A DNA stretch of 64,000 bases from CBEUVQ01 sp965546615 (GTDB lineage Bacteria; Bacillota; Desulfotomaculia; Desulfotomaculales; Desulfohalotomaculaceae). The notes beneath the pieces were generated by a model. That model worked only from the letters and a program-made list of their open reading frames with translations. It had not been told where the DNA came from and did not search any database. The stretch lies in the NCBI GenBank assembly GCA_965546615.1, contig CBEUVQ010000008.1, positions 18,700 through 82,699 of the forward strand. Direction: 5' to 3'. The translations under genes and the position numbers were made by a program. Numbering within the stretch: the first letter of the stretch is position 1; each line of letters opens with the position of its first letter. Positions 42,471 to 50,388 of the stretch are shown piece by piece.

Positions 42471-43706
42471 TTGAGTGTGGTAAATACATCTACATTAGAC
42501 CCCAATTTTAAAAATGAAGTAATCTCCAAAATGTGCACCGAAAAAAATCCCTTTGATTTTAACAACTGCTTGACTTGCGGTATGTGCACCGCCGGCTGCC
42601 CTTTCAGCGATGTTCATGACAACGCTGATCCACGCAAATTTTTGCGGCAAATTGCCTTGGGCATGAAAGATGAAGTGCTAAAATCCACATTTATTTGGGC
42701 CTGCACAATGTGCGGACGCTGTACAATGGAATGTCCGATGGGTGTAGATGTAGCTACCACCGTAAGGACAATCAGAGGCAATTTTGGCTTAAAATCACCC
42801 GGATTTTTACAGGATGTCGTTAACGCACAGGTAAAAACCGGCAACCAAATGGAAGTGACCAAAGAAGAATATCTGGATACATTGGAATGGATGGAAGAAG
42901 AATTACAAGCAGAAGTTGATGATCCTAATGCAAAAATTCCTGTCGATAAAGAAGGTGCCGACTTCCTATTTCTTTGGGATCCACGGGAAATTAAATATTA
43001 CCCTCAGGATGTACAGAGTATTGCCAAAATCTTTTGGTATGTGCGGGCAAATTGGACATGCAGCAGCCGTTGGTGGGATGCCACCCACTATGGGCTGTTT
43101 AACGGCAATGACGAAGAATCTACAATTTTAATAAGCAGAATTGGCGAAGAAGTTAAGCGGTTAAAAGTAAAGTATGTTGTGGTCACCGAATGCGGTCATG
43201 CTACAAGGGCACAAAAGTGGGGGCCAAAAGTTTGGACTAAAGACCCCTTCTACCCGGTATACAGCATTTTAGAAATGATGGTCCAGTGGATTAAAGAAGG
43301 TAAATTAAAAATAGATAAAACAGTCAACCCGGAAAAAATCACATTACATGACCCCTGCAACTCCGTTCGCAAAGAAGGTTTAGTAGAAGAACCAAGATTT
43401 ATACTCAGACATACAGTTGAAGATTTTGTAGAAATGACTCCGCACGGCAAAAACAATTATTGCTGTGGCGGCGGTGGCGGATTGCTGGCAATGGGCAAAG
43501 AGATTTATCCCTATCGAATGGCTAAAGGTAAACTAAAAGCAGATCAAATTGCTGCCACCGGAGCTGAATTAGTGGCCTGTCCATGCCACAACTGTTTTGA
43601 CCAGTTAACTGATATTATTAAACACTACAAACTTGATACCAAGGTCATTCATATTCACCATTTAGTAAGCCGTGCATTAGTATTAAATGAACGACCGGAA
43701 AAATAA
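42471..43706 (+). CDS. DsrK/HdrD-like Fe-S oxidoreductase
   Basis: Resembles the catalytic Fe-S subunits of heterodisulfide-reductase-like complexes (HdrD, DsrK, HmcF), which pass electrons to thiol/disulfide partners. The 411-residue protein has two [4Fe-4S] motifs (Cys 33, 36, 39, 43 and Cys 78, 81, 84, 88). A divergent first cysteine-rich domain (WTCSSRWWDATHYG, TECGHA) follows, then an intact second one (HDPCNSVRKEG, CCGGGGG, CPCHNC). The TTG start at 42471 lies after GGAGGGTG. No membrane cytochrome or flavoprotein partner is nearby, so its electron donor is unknown. Monocistronic with own promoter and terminator. Confidence 0.85.
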   Translation: MSVVNTSTLDPNFKNEVISKMCTEKNPFDFNNCLTCGMCTAGCPFSDVHDNADPRKFLRQIALGMKDEVLKSTFIWACTMCGRCTMECPMGVDVATTVRTIRGNFGLKSPGFLQDVVNAQVKTGNQMEVTKEEYLDTLEWMEEELQAEVDDPNAKIPVDKEGADFLFLWDPREIKYYPQDVQSIAKIFWYVRANWTCSSRWWDATHYGLFNGNDEESTILISRIGEEVKRLKVKYVVVTECGHATRAQKWGPKVWTKDPFYPVYSILEMMVQWIKEGKLKIDKTVNPEKITLHDPCNSVRKEGLVEEPRFILRHTVEDFVEMTPHGKNNYCCGGGGGLLAMGKEIYPYRMAKGKLKADQIAATGAELVACPCHNCFDQLTDIIKHYKLDTKVIHIHHLVSRALVLNERPEK

Positions 43707-43748
43707 AATTTTAATTTTTCGCAGCTAACATTACATTAACTCCTCTTC

Positions 43749-43789
43749 AAAAAGCCAGAAGGTCTTTGGGTCAGCCTTCTGGCCTTTTT
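43749..43789. terminator. bidirectional terminator between DsrK-like and MFS genes
   Basis: Stem AAAAAGCCAGAAGG with CCTTCTGGCCTTTTT and a loop of about 12 nt, with A and T runs on both sides, between convergent genes. Confidence 0.85.
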
Positions 43790-43794
43790 GTTTT

Positions 43795-44970
43795 TTATGC
43801 CGGATAAACCGCATGATCATATTTCGCAATTTTTTTCCTGACAGCCAGCAGCATAACAAACATAACAGCAGCTCCTAAAAGATATGGGCTGTTCATATTA
43901 AAACCATAAAGGACCCCGCCCAGCACCGGTCCGATTATCCTTCCTAAGCTGCCAAATGACTGCATAATCCCCAAGGACGCCCCCTGCCCACCGGAAGCGT
44001 TTTTAGTGACTAAAGCAGACGAGCTTGGTCCCATAATGGAGTTACCGATGCTAAAAATTGCTGTACTTAAAGTTAAACTTAAGCTGCCGGAAGCAAATAT
44101 CACCAACACCATGCCAATTGCCGAAACAGCCACACCGTATTTAACAAGGTTAGCATCACCAAAGCGGGCAACCAGTTTGCCGGTTAAACCACCTTGAACA
44201 ACTACCCCGATAGCACCCATAATCGCAAAGATTGTGCCCATTTCACCCGGGCCGAAACCAATCTTATCAGCTGCGAACAAAGGAAAGGTCCCTTGAAATA
44301 ACGCCATCGAAAAATTCATTAAAAAAGCAACAATGAACAACAGAATTAATGGATGATGAATTACATCCATGCTAATTCCGGCTTGTTGGGAAGAATGTTT
44401 AACACCCAACTCTTTTAAAGACTCCGGCAAAAGAATATAGGCAAAAGGGAACGTTAAAAGAGCTAAACCACCGGCAATAAAAAAAGGCAGCGCATAATTA
44501 AAGTGTCCTAACCAACCACCCATCGCCGGGCCAAAAATCATACCCACACCCATGGCAGCCCCCATAAACCCGATACTTTTTGAACGGGCTTCACCTACAG
44601 TAATGTCAGCAATATAAGCCATTGCGGTAGGCAGTGTCGCTGATGAAAAAATACCGGACAGTATTCTGGTAATAAAAATCATCCAGATACTGTTAGCAAA
44701 CCCAAATAAAATAAAGGTAATTCCATAAACACTCAAACCTACCAACAGCACCGGACGGCGTCCAATGCGGTCGGATAACCCGCCCCAAACAGGAGCAAAA
44801 AGGAACTGCATTAAAGAATACAGTGCCATGAAAATGCCAAGTGCGGTTGGTCCGCCGCCCAGTTTTTCCAAGTAAAACGGCATAATGGGAATAACCATAC
44901 CAAAGCCGACCATTACTAAAAAAAGCGTAATAAACAAGATGAAAATAGCTTTCTTTTGATCTTTTTGCAC
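43795..44970 (-). CDS. MFS transporter, multidrug-resistance type
   Basis: Major facilitator of the DHA1-like drug-efflux group. The 391-residue protein shows about 12 membrane segments. After TM2 lies motif A as GGLSDRIGRRPVLLVG, and TM5 has the antiporter-type pattern GVGMIFGPAMGGWLG. The start is GTG after GGGGATTTT. The substrate cannot be inferred. It is a single-gene unit. Confidence 0.9.
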   Translation of the reverse strand: MQKDQKKAIFILFITLFLVMVGFGMVIPIMPFYLEKLGGGPTALGIFMALYSLMQFLFAPVWGGLSDRIGRRPVLLVGLSVYGITFILFGFANSIWMIFITRILSGIFSSATLPTAMAYIADITVGEARSKSIGFMGAAMGVGMIFGPAMGGWLGHFNYALPFFIAGGLALLTFPFAYILLPESLKELGVKHSSQQAGISMDVIHHPLILLFIVAFLMNFSMALFQGTFPLFAADKIGFGPGEMGTIFAIMGAIGVVVQGGLTGKLVARFGDANLVKYGVAVSAIGMVLVIFASGSLSLTLSTAIFSIGNSIMGPSSSALVTKNASGGQGASLGIMQSFGSLGRIIGPVLGGVLYGFNMNSPYLLGAAVMFVMLLAVRKKIAKYDHAVYPA

Positions 44971-45262
44971 AAAATCCCCGCTCTCTGATAATTGTGTCTA
45001 CTGCTTCCTATGTATGCTGCGGTACAACCTATCGTCATATCCGCATTTTAATTTTAAGCAGCGCTGCCAAGCATAATGCCTTAATTATTAAATAAAAAAT
45101 ATCAATTCATAATTTTAATATTACAAATTGATACTTTCTGTTCATTTTCATTTTAATTTTCATTAACAATACCACTTTATAAAGTAATTTATGCGCGCAG
45201 CTATCTCTTTCATTATTTACCAATAATCAGCACAGTTTTTGCCGTTCTATACACTTTTGTAA
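44971..45262. other. AT-rich intergenic region upstream of MFS gene
   Basis: About 290 bp with no credible gene. It contains an inverted repeat TATCAATT / AATTGATA spanning about 45108-45141, which could be an operator for the MFS gene, but no regulator gene is adjacent. Confidence 0.5.
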
Positions 45263-45293
45263 AAACAAAAACCCCGCACTTGCCGTGCAGGGC
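45263..45293 (-). terminator. terminator after tRNA-Val
   Basis: On the minus strand a GC-rich hairpin (CCCTGCAC with GTGCGGGG, one bulge or mismatch) followed by TTTTTGTTTTT, 5 bp beyond the tRNA. Confidence 0.85.
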
Positions 45294-45297
45294 TCAT

Positions 45298-45374
45298 TGG
45301 TGGGACGTACTGGAATCGAACCAGTGACCTCTGCGATGTCAACGCAGCACTCTAACCATCTGAGCTAACGTCCC
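45298..45374 (-). tRNA. tRNA-Val(GAC)
   Basis: A complete cloverleaf on the minus strand: acceptor GGGACGT / ACGTCCC, anticodon stem CTGCG / CGCAG with loop TTGACAT giving anticodon GAC, T arm with GGTTCGATTCC, and an encoded CCA. It has its own promoter and terminator. Confidence 0.97.
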
Positions 45375-45413
45375 TTATCAAACTCTTTTCACTTGTTTTT
45401 GTTGGCAAACTTT

Positions 45414-45442
45414 ATTATGCCTTAACGGACGAAAAATGTCAA
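45414..45442 (-). promoter_or_regulatory. sigma-A type promoter of tRNA-Val
   Basis: TTGACA (45442-45437) and CATAAT (45419-45414) with a 17-nt spacer on the minus strand, 40 bp before the tRNA. Confidence 0.85.
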
Positions 45443-45454
45443 GAGTTACTTTCA

Positions 45455-46594
45455 TTACTGTGTTAAACGTTCCCACAATTTTAACACTTTAGATTTTTCA
45501 CCAACATTTTCTGCAGCTGTCAACGGTATTTCGCCAATTTCACAATTATTAAAAACTACTGCTGCCCGTCCTACCTGCTGTCCTTTCTTTACAGGGGCAG
45601 TTATTTTTTCGGGAAGATGTATTTTCAGATTTATATTTTCTGGTTCAGCAGGCAGCTGCACTTTTAAATCTTCTTTGGCGACAATCGGCACAGATTTTTT
45701 TGATCCACCGTTTACTGTCACCTTCCCAAAGATTTCTCCCTTTTCAAAAACACAGCACTCATTAAACTTAAAGCCGTACTCCAAAAGTTTAGCAGCATCA
45801 TTATATCTGCTGCGGCTGTGCAGCACTACCGCAATCAGCTGACGATTATTGCGAGTGGCTGAAGCTATTAGGCAGTTTCCTGCTCGGGCAGTTGTACCGG
45901 TTTTTACTCCGTCAACTCCGGGATAATCATTTTTTAACAGACGATTGGTATTGCGTACTTCTTTTTCGCGCTCGCTGTCCTGCCAATGAATTGTTGTTTC
46001 TTTGGTGCGCACCAGTTTGGCAAAAGCGGCGTTCTGCAGGGCATAACGGGTTATCTTTGCTAAGTCATAAGCAGTAGAATAATGATTGGGCACCGAATAG
46101 CCGTTAGTATTCACAAAGTTGGTATTCAAAGCACCAAGAGCCAAAGCCTTTTCATTCATTAATTTCACAAAGTTATCGTGAGTTAGGCCAACGTGCTCAG
46201 CTATTGCTACCGTCGAGTCATTAGCAGAGCAGATCAACGCTGCTTTAATAAGCTCACCTAAATAAATTTTTTCGCCTTCTTTAAGATCGATTTGAGATCC
46301 GACATAAATATTTTCAGCGCGTTTACTTATAGTTACAATATCCTGCGTGCGGCCTAATTCAATAGCTAAAACTGCCGTCATTATTTTTGTTAAGCTGGCC
46401 GGCGCACGCTGTTTATCCGCGTTTTTGGCATAGTATATTTGCCCGGTTTCAGCATCAATCAGTACCGCTGCGTCAGCAGTAAGATTCGGCTCGGCAGCAT
46501 CGGCGGAGCTGGTGCCCATCACCGACGATAAAAAAATAATAAAGCTTATTAATAACGTCAACGTCGTCGCTATAATTTTTAAGTTTTTGATCAC
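45455..46594 (-). CDS. dacF: D-alanyl-D-alanine carboxypeptidase (DacF/PBP5 type)
   Basis: Trims the terminal D-Ala from peptidoglycan stem peptides. The 379-residue protein has a signal peptide (hydrophobic about 6-27, ending near SADAAE), active-site SLTK in APASLTKIMTAVLA, SAN in CSANDSTVAIAEH, and KTG in DGVKTGTTARAGN. A C-terminal PBP5-type beta domain follows. The start is GTG. The exact paralogue (DacF or DacA) is uncertain; the sporulation-rich context favours DacF. Confidence 0.9.
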   Translation of the reverse strand: MIKNLKIIATTLTLLISFIIFLSSVMGTSSADAAEPNLTADAAVLIDAETGQIYYAKNADKQRAPASLTKIMTAVLAIELGRTQDIVTISKRAENIYVGSQIDLKEGEKIYLGELIKAALICSANDSTVAIAEHVGLTHDNFVKLMNEKALALGALNTNFVNTNGYSVPNHYSTAYDLAKITRYALQNAAFAKLVRTKETTIHWQDSEREKEVRNTNRLLKNDYPGVDGVKTGTTARAGNCLIASATRNNRQLIAVVLHSRSRYNDAAKLLEYGFKFNECCVFEKGEIFGKVTVNGGSKKSVPIVAKEDLKVQLPAEPENINLKIHLPEKITAPVKKGQQVGRAAVVFNNCEIGEIPLTAAENVGEKSKVLKLWERLTQ

Positions 46595-46746
46595 TTTTTG
46601 TCCCCCCCGGTTTTTTTATTTTTGCTTTCAAAGAAACAATTTATTTAGAAACTAAATACCAATTTTTAACAGCAATAACTAAGTGCTAATGAACCGCTTA
46701 ACAAAATATGTATAAGTTAGAAAAACATATATCAGGTGGTGAGATT

Positions 46747-47514
46747 TTGAGGGTTTGGAGTTTCAACTTTTACAAATGGCGCAGGCGGTTACCGCTTTTT
46801 CTGGCCTGCCTTGCTGTTGCAGCAGCACTGACACTAGCAGCTACCCGCACACCGGAAACAACCTCGGTAACCGCTGAAAAGACTGTACAGCAGCATGCAG
46901 CACACTATAAAGTAAAAACCGAAGAAAAAGTAGCTGCTCTTACCTTTGATTGGAGTTACGGAGATAAGGTAGCTAACCCTGTGCTTGACACTCTAAAGGA
47001 AAGAAATATTAAATGCACCTTTTTTATTTCCGGGCCGGCTGCATTAAAATACCCGGAAATATCCAAACGCATTGCCGGTGAAGGTCACGAAGTTGCCAGC
47101 CATGGGCATGAACACGTTGATTTAGATAAGTTATCGAAGGAGCAGATTAAAGCCAATATTATGAACGCCCATAAAAACATCAAAGAGGCAACCGGCAAAG
47201 AAGCAAAACTAATCCGCTGTCCAAACGGCGCTTGGAAGGGTTCAGTGCTGGACGCCGCTAATGAGCTTGGCTACACTGTCATTCAGTGGGATACCGATTC
47301 ACTGGACTGGTTTAAAGACCGCAGTGCAGCACAAATTGCAGATCATGTGTTAAAAAATGTCCATCCCGGAGACATCATTTTAATGCACGCCAGCGATGTT
47401 TGTGATCGCACCCCTGCTGCTCTGCCTACTATTCTTGACGGTTTAGAAAAGGAAGGTTATAAACTTGTTACCGTTTCTGAACTTTTAACATACGGACCTG
47501 GTGTTACAGATTAA
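46747..47514 (+). CDS. PdaB-like polysaccharide deacetylase
   Basis: NodB-family carbohydrate esterase; PdaB relatives are needed for spore cortex integrity. The 255-residue protein has a membrane or signal segment (about 13-33) and motifs LTFDWSYGD (metal Asp), ASHGHEHVDL (His pair), RCPNGAWKG, WDTDSLDW and ILMHASD. These match the PdaB subgroup pattern. The TTG start at 46747 follows AGGTGGTGAG; the upstream ATG at 46708 would place that site inside the gene. It diverges from dacF. Confidence 0.88.
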   Translation: MRVWSFNFYKWRRRLPLFLACLAVAAALTLAATRTPETTSVTAEKTVQQHAAHYKVKTEEKVAALTFDWSYGDKVANPVLDTLKERNIKCTFFISGPAALKYPEISKRIAGEGHEVASHGHEHVDLDKLSKEQIKANIMNAHKNIKEATGKEAKLIRCPNGAWKGSVLDAANELGYTVIQWDTDSLDWFKDRSAAQIADHVLKNVHPGDIILMHASDVCDRTPAALPTILDGLEKEGYKLVTVSELLTYGPGVTD

Positions 47515-47527
47515 TTTGCAAAATTTT

Positions 47528-47560
47528 GCCCACTTTATGAAAGGTGGGCTTATTTTATTT
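47528..47560 (+). terminator. terminator after pdaB-like gene
   Basis: Stem GCCCACTTT / AAAGGTGGGC (one bulge) with a short loop, followed by TTATTTTATTT, 13 bp behind the stop. Confidence 0.75.
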
Positions 47561-47576
47561 ACCCGTTATCAAAAAA

Positions 47577-47613
47577 ACAAGGATCACTTTGCTGTTGTGA
47601 TCCTTGTTTTTTT
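47577..47613. terminator. terminator overlapping the end of the PAP2 gene
   Basis: A 12-bp perfect stem (AACAAGGATCAC / GTGATCCTTGTT) with A and T runs on both sides. The left arm extends past the PAP2 stop and the right arm lies in its last codons. Confidence 0.85.
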
Positions 47614-48150
47614 AATTTTATCAGCAGCGCGAAGAACAAATTCGCCGCAAAAAATACCAAATAAAGCTCCGAACAGCACATCTGAGGGATAGTGCACCCC
47701 TACATATATGCGTGAAAAACCGATAGCTGCTGCTAAAAACAACGACAGCCAACCCCTTTTCGGGCAAAGTTTGGTAAGTACCCAGGCACAGGCAAAAGAG
47801 GTTGCGGTATGTCCTGAAGGGAATGAATATGACGGCTCGGGCGGAACTAAAGTAACAATTCCCTCTAAAGTTGTAAACGGACGGGGGCGGGCTACCCAGT
47901 CTTTAATCAATTCTTGACATAACAAATAGCTAAACGCTAAAGCTATGACGGTGAGTGCCGCCGTACGCTTGCCATGTTTTTTACAAAACAAAACCAGCAG
48001 CAAACTTAGCAGCAGCCAAATTGCCCCGCCCGAACCCAAGTTTGTTATTATCGGCATCACTGCATTTGCTAACGGAAAACGATGCTGATAAACCTGCATA
48101 AACAATCCCACATCAATTAATTGAATAGTGTTTAATACATTCGCCATCAT
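47584..48150 (-). CDS. PAP2-family phosphatase
   Basis: Membrane acid phosphatase of the PAP2/BcrC type, probably acting on undecaprenyl diphosphate or related lipid phosphates. The 188-residue protein has several membrane segments and the three catalytic motifs: KDWVARPRP, PSGHT and SRIYVGVHYPSD. The ATG at 48150 follows GGGAG by 6 nt and lies 16 bp after the dedA stop, so the two are one unit. Confidence 0.93.
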   Translation of the reverse strand: MMANVLNTIQLIDVGLFMQVYQHRFPLANAVMPIITNLGSGGAIWLLLSLLLVLFCKKHGKRTAALTVIALAFSYLLCQELIKDWVARPRPFTTLEGIVTLVPPEPSYSFPSGHTATSFACAWVLTKLCPKRGWLSLFLAAAIGFSRIYVGVHYPSDVLFGALFGIFCGEFVLRAADKIKKTRITTAK

Positions 48151-48166
48151 AATTTTCTCCCATCTG

Positions 48167-48787
48167 TCACCGATTTCGGAAGCGATGAGAAACCCAATAA
48201 GCAAACAGCAGCAGCAAAGCAAGCAGTACCACTACGTCTAAACGATGAAACCAAGGCTTAATTAACTGCCAGTTTTCACCAAGTTTTACCCCAACATAAA
48301 CTAACAGCATACTCCACGGCAGCGAACCTAAAAAAGTATAGATCACAAACTTTTTAAAATTCATCCCCGCCATTCCGGCAGGCAAAGAAATAAAAGTGCG
48401 CACAATCGGCATCAGTCGGGTAAAAAACACAGTGTGCTCACCGTAACGTTCAAACCAGCGTTCAGCAGCACCAAGCTTATTTCGTGTTATCCCTATGAAG
48501 CGCCCATACTTAATTAACAGCGGCCGCCCACCGCGATAACCTAAATAATAAGAAAATACCGATCCCGCAGTGCCGCCTAATGTGCCGGCAAAAACCGCTC
48601 CCCAAAAAGTTAAACGGCCGGTGGACACCAAATAGCCGCCAAACGGCAAAATTAATTCGCTTGGCAGCGGAATATTAGCACTTTCTACTGCCATGCCGAA
48701 AAATATGCCCCAATAACCAAGAGCAATAATAAAATCCGTTACCCAAGAAAAACTCTCCTCAATTACAGCATAGACAGCATTAAGCAT
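48167..48787 (-). CDS. DedA-family membrane protein
   Basis: DedA proteins include lipid-phosphate flippases (UptA, DedA/PopT groups). The 206-residue protein has the DedA blocks MAVESANIPLPSELILPFGG, GTAGSVFSYYLGYRGG and TRLMPIVRTFISLPAGM with the conserved Arg. The neighbouring PAP2 phosphatase suggests joint work in undecaprenyl-phosphate recycling, an inference from context. The ATG at 48787 is preferred over a GTG 6 nt upstream because of spacing to GGGGGTG. Confidence 0.92.
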   Translation of the reverse strand: MLNAVYAVIEESFSWVTDFIIALGYWGIFFGMAVESANIPLPSELILPFGGYLVSTGRLTFWGAVFAGTLGGTAGSVFSYYLGYRGGRPLLIKYGRFIGITRNKLGAAERWFERYGEHTVFFTRLMPIVRTFISLPAGMAGMNFKKFVIYTFLGSLPWSMLLVYVGVKLGENWQLIKPWFHRLDVVVLLALLLLFAYWVSHRFRNR

Positions 48788-48828
48788 CAGCACACCCCCA
48801 ACTAAAACCTATGCCTGCAGGGCTTGTA

Positions 48829-50259
48829 TTAATTCTGGGAGATGCGCACAACCTGCTCCTTAACCTCGCAGTTAAAACCTAATTTTGCTAAGTTATCTAC
48901 CGATATGTAGCTTAAACCGTCAATTACTTCCAGCGAATCATCCGCTGATGAAATAAATTTTTGCTCTAATCCGTCAGTTAGTTTAATACCGTTGCGTTCA
49001 ATATCCCAATTCACTTCGTAACCGAATATTTCCATAGTGACTCGCAGCGGAATGTAGCAAGTATTATTTTTTTGATACACCGAGCTGAGTATTGGCAGTT
49101 TGTCACCATTCACCTCGACTATATTTTGCCCCAATGTGTATTGAACAACTGTTTTAGCGTTTGGTTGAAGTAATTTTCTGGCAGCATACAATTCCACCCC
49201 GGGTGTAAGCACTTGTTTATCCGGGGTAATGCCGACACCGTCGATAAATCTGCCGCCGGGCAGCTGATACTTGGCAATGGTAAGCTTTAATGCGCCGCCG
49301 TTAGTTAAATCAAAAACCGTTTGCACAGTTCCCTTGCCATAGGTTTGGCTGCCTACCAAAGTAGCTGCCTCGTAATCCTGCAGTGCCCCGCTTAAAATCT
49401 CAGCAGCACTGGCAGTGTTGCTGTCTACCAAAATAACAACCGGCAAATCGGCAGCGGAACCGCTGCCAAAACTCCTATAAACTCTTTGCTGACCGCTGCG
49501 ATCTACCATCGCCACCACCTTTTTCCCGGACGGCAAAAACTCACCTGCCATACGCACTGCTGCCACAAGATAACCGCCTGGGTCATTGCGCAAATCTAAA
49601 ATTAATCCTTTTACATTTTGACTTTGCAAATTCTTCAGAGCATCACTGAATTCAAAAGCAGTATCAGTGCCAAAACTGTTGATATCAACATAACCAATAT
49701 TTCCGAATTTAACTTCTGCCTCAACCGTTGGCAGATCAACATTTGAGCGGGTCAGCTTAACATCAAATTTTTGGTCATTGCGCTGAATGGTTAGAAGGAC
49801 AGCACTTCCTTCCTCACCCCGAATTTGCAGAGAAATCATACTCAGCGGTACTTGGTAGGTACTCTCACCGTCAACCGCCACAATTAAATCACCGGCTTTT
49901 AAGCCGGCCCGTTCAGCAGGGGAATTTTTAAAAACTTCCTCTATCAGCGGATAATCGCCCGCCATTTGGATACTGATGCCAACACCCACATAATCACCGT
50001 TTAATGAATCAGAAAACTCTTTCAATGATTCCGCTGTCATATATTCGCTGTAAGGATCGTTTAAACTCTGCACAATACCTTGAACAGCACCATCAACCAA
50101 AGTATCCAGTTCCGGCTTATCCACATGATTTTGCAGCGTTAAATCCAGCACTTCTTCAATGGTGATGGCTCCGTCGACATAGTTTTCATAAGCAAATGCC
50201 GGCTGAGTAAAAAACATCGCAAAGCAAACAGAAGTAAGAACAATTAATTTTTTAAGCAA
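48829..50259 (-). CDS. S41-family C-terminal processing protease with stalk domain
   Basis: Exported serine protease of the CtpA/Prc group. The 476-residue product has a signal peptide ending AFA near residue 23, a PDZ domain (about 95-170, GVGISIQMAGDYPLIEEV), and the S41 core with the nucleophile in SNTASAAEILSGAL and the Lys in QTYGKGTVQ. A C-terminal copper-amine-oxidase-N-type domain (about 385-476, LPILSSVYQKNNTCYIPLR) may anchor it to the wall or bind a partner. The start is TTG after GAGGTG. It lies 42 bp upstream of dedA. Confidence 0.92.
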   Translation of the reverse strand: MLKKLIVLTSVCFAMFFTQPAFAYENYVDGAITIEEVLDLTLQNHVDKPELDTLVDGAVQGIVQSLNDPYSEYMTAESLKEFSDSLNGDYVGVGISIQMAGDYPLIEEVFKNSPAERAGLKAGDLIVAVDGESTYQVPLSMISLQIRGEEGSAVLLTIQRNDQKFDVKLTRSNVDLPTVEAEVKFGNIGYVDINSFGTDTAFEFSDALKNLQSQNVKGLILDLRNDPGGYLVAAVRMAGEFLPSGKKVVAMVDRSGQQRVYRSFGSGSAADLPVVILVDSNTASAAEILSGALQDYEAATLVGSQTYGKGTVQTVFDLTNGGALKLTIAKYQLPGGRFIDGVGITPDKQVLTPGVELYAARKLLQPNAKTVVQYTLGQNIVEVNGDKLPILSSVYQKNNTCYIPLRVTMEIFGYEVNWDIERNGIKLTDGLEQKFISSADDSLEVIDGLSYISVDNLAKLGFNCEVKEQVVRISQN

Positions 50260-50388
50260 AAAATCACCTCATATACTATAATTTAACAAGGTAACTTCGA
50301 TATTCTGTTGGCGAAATCCTCCCAGGCAGGTATTATCAGCTAAAGTGGTGAAAATAATAAATAAGATAAGATGAGGTAGGTGCTTTTT

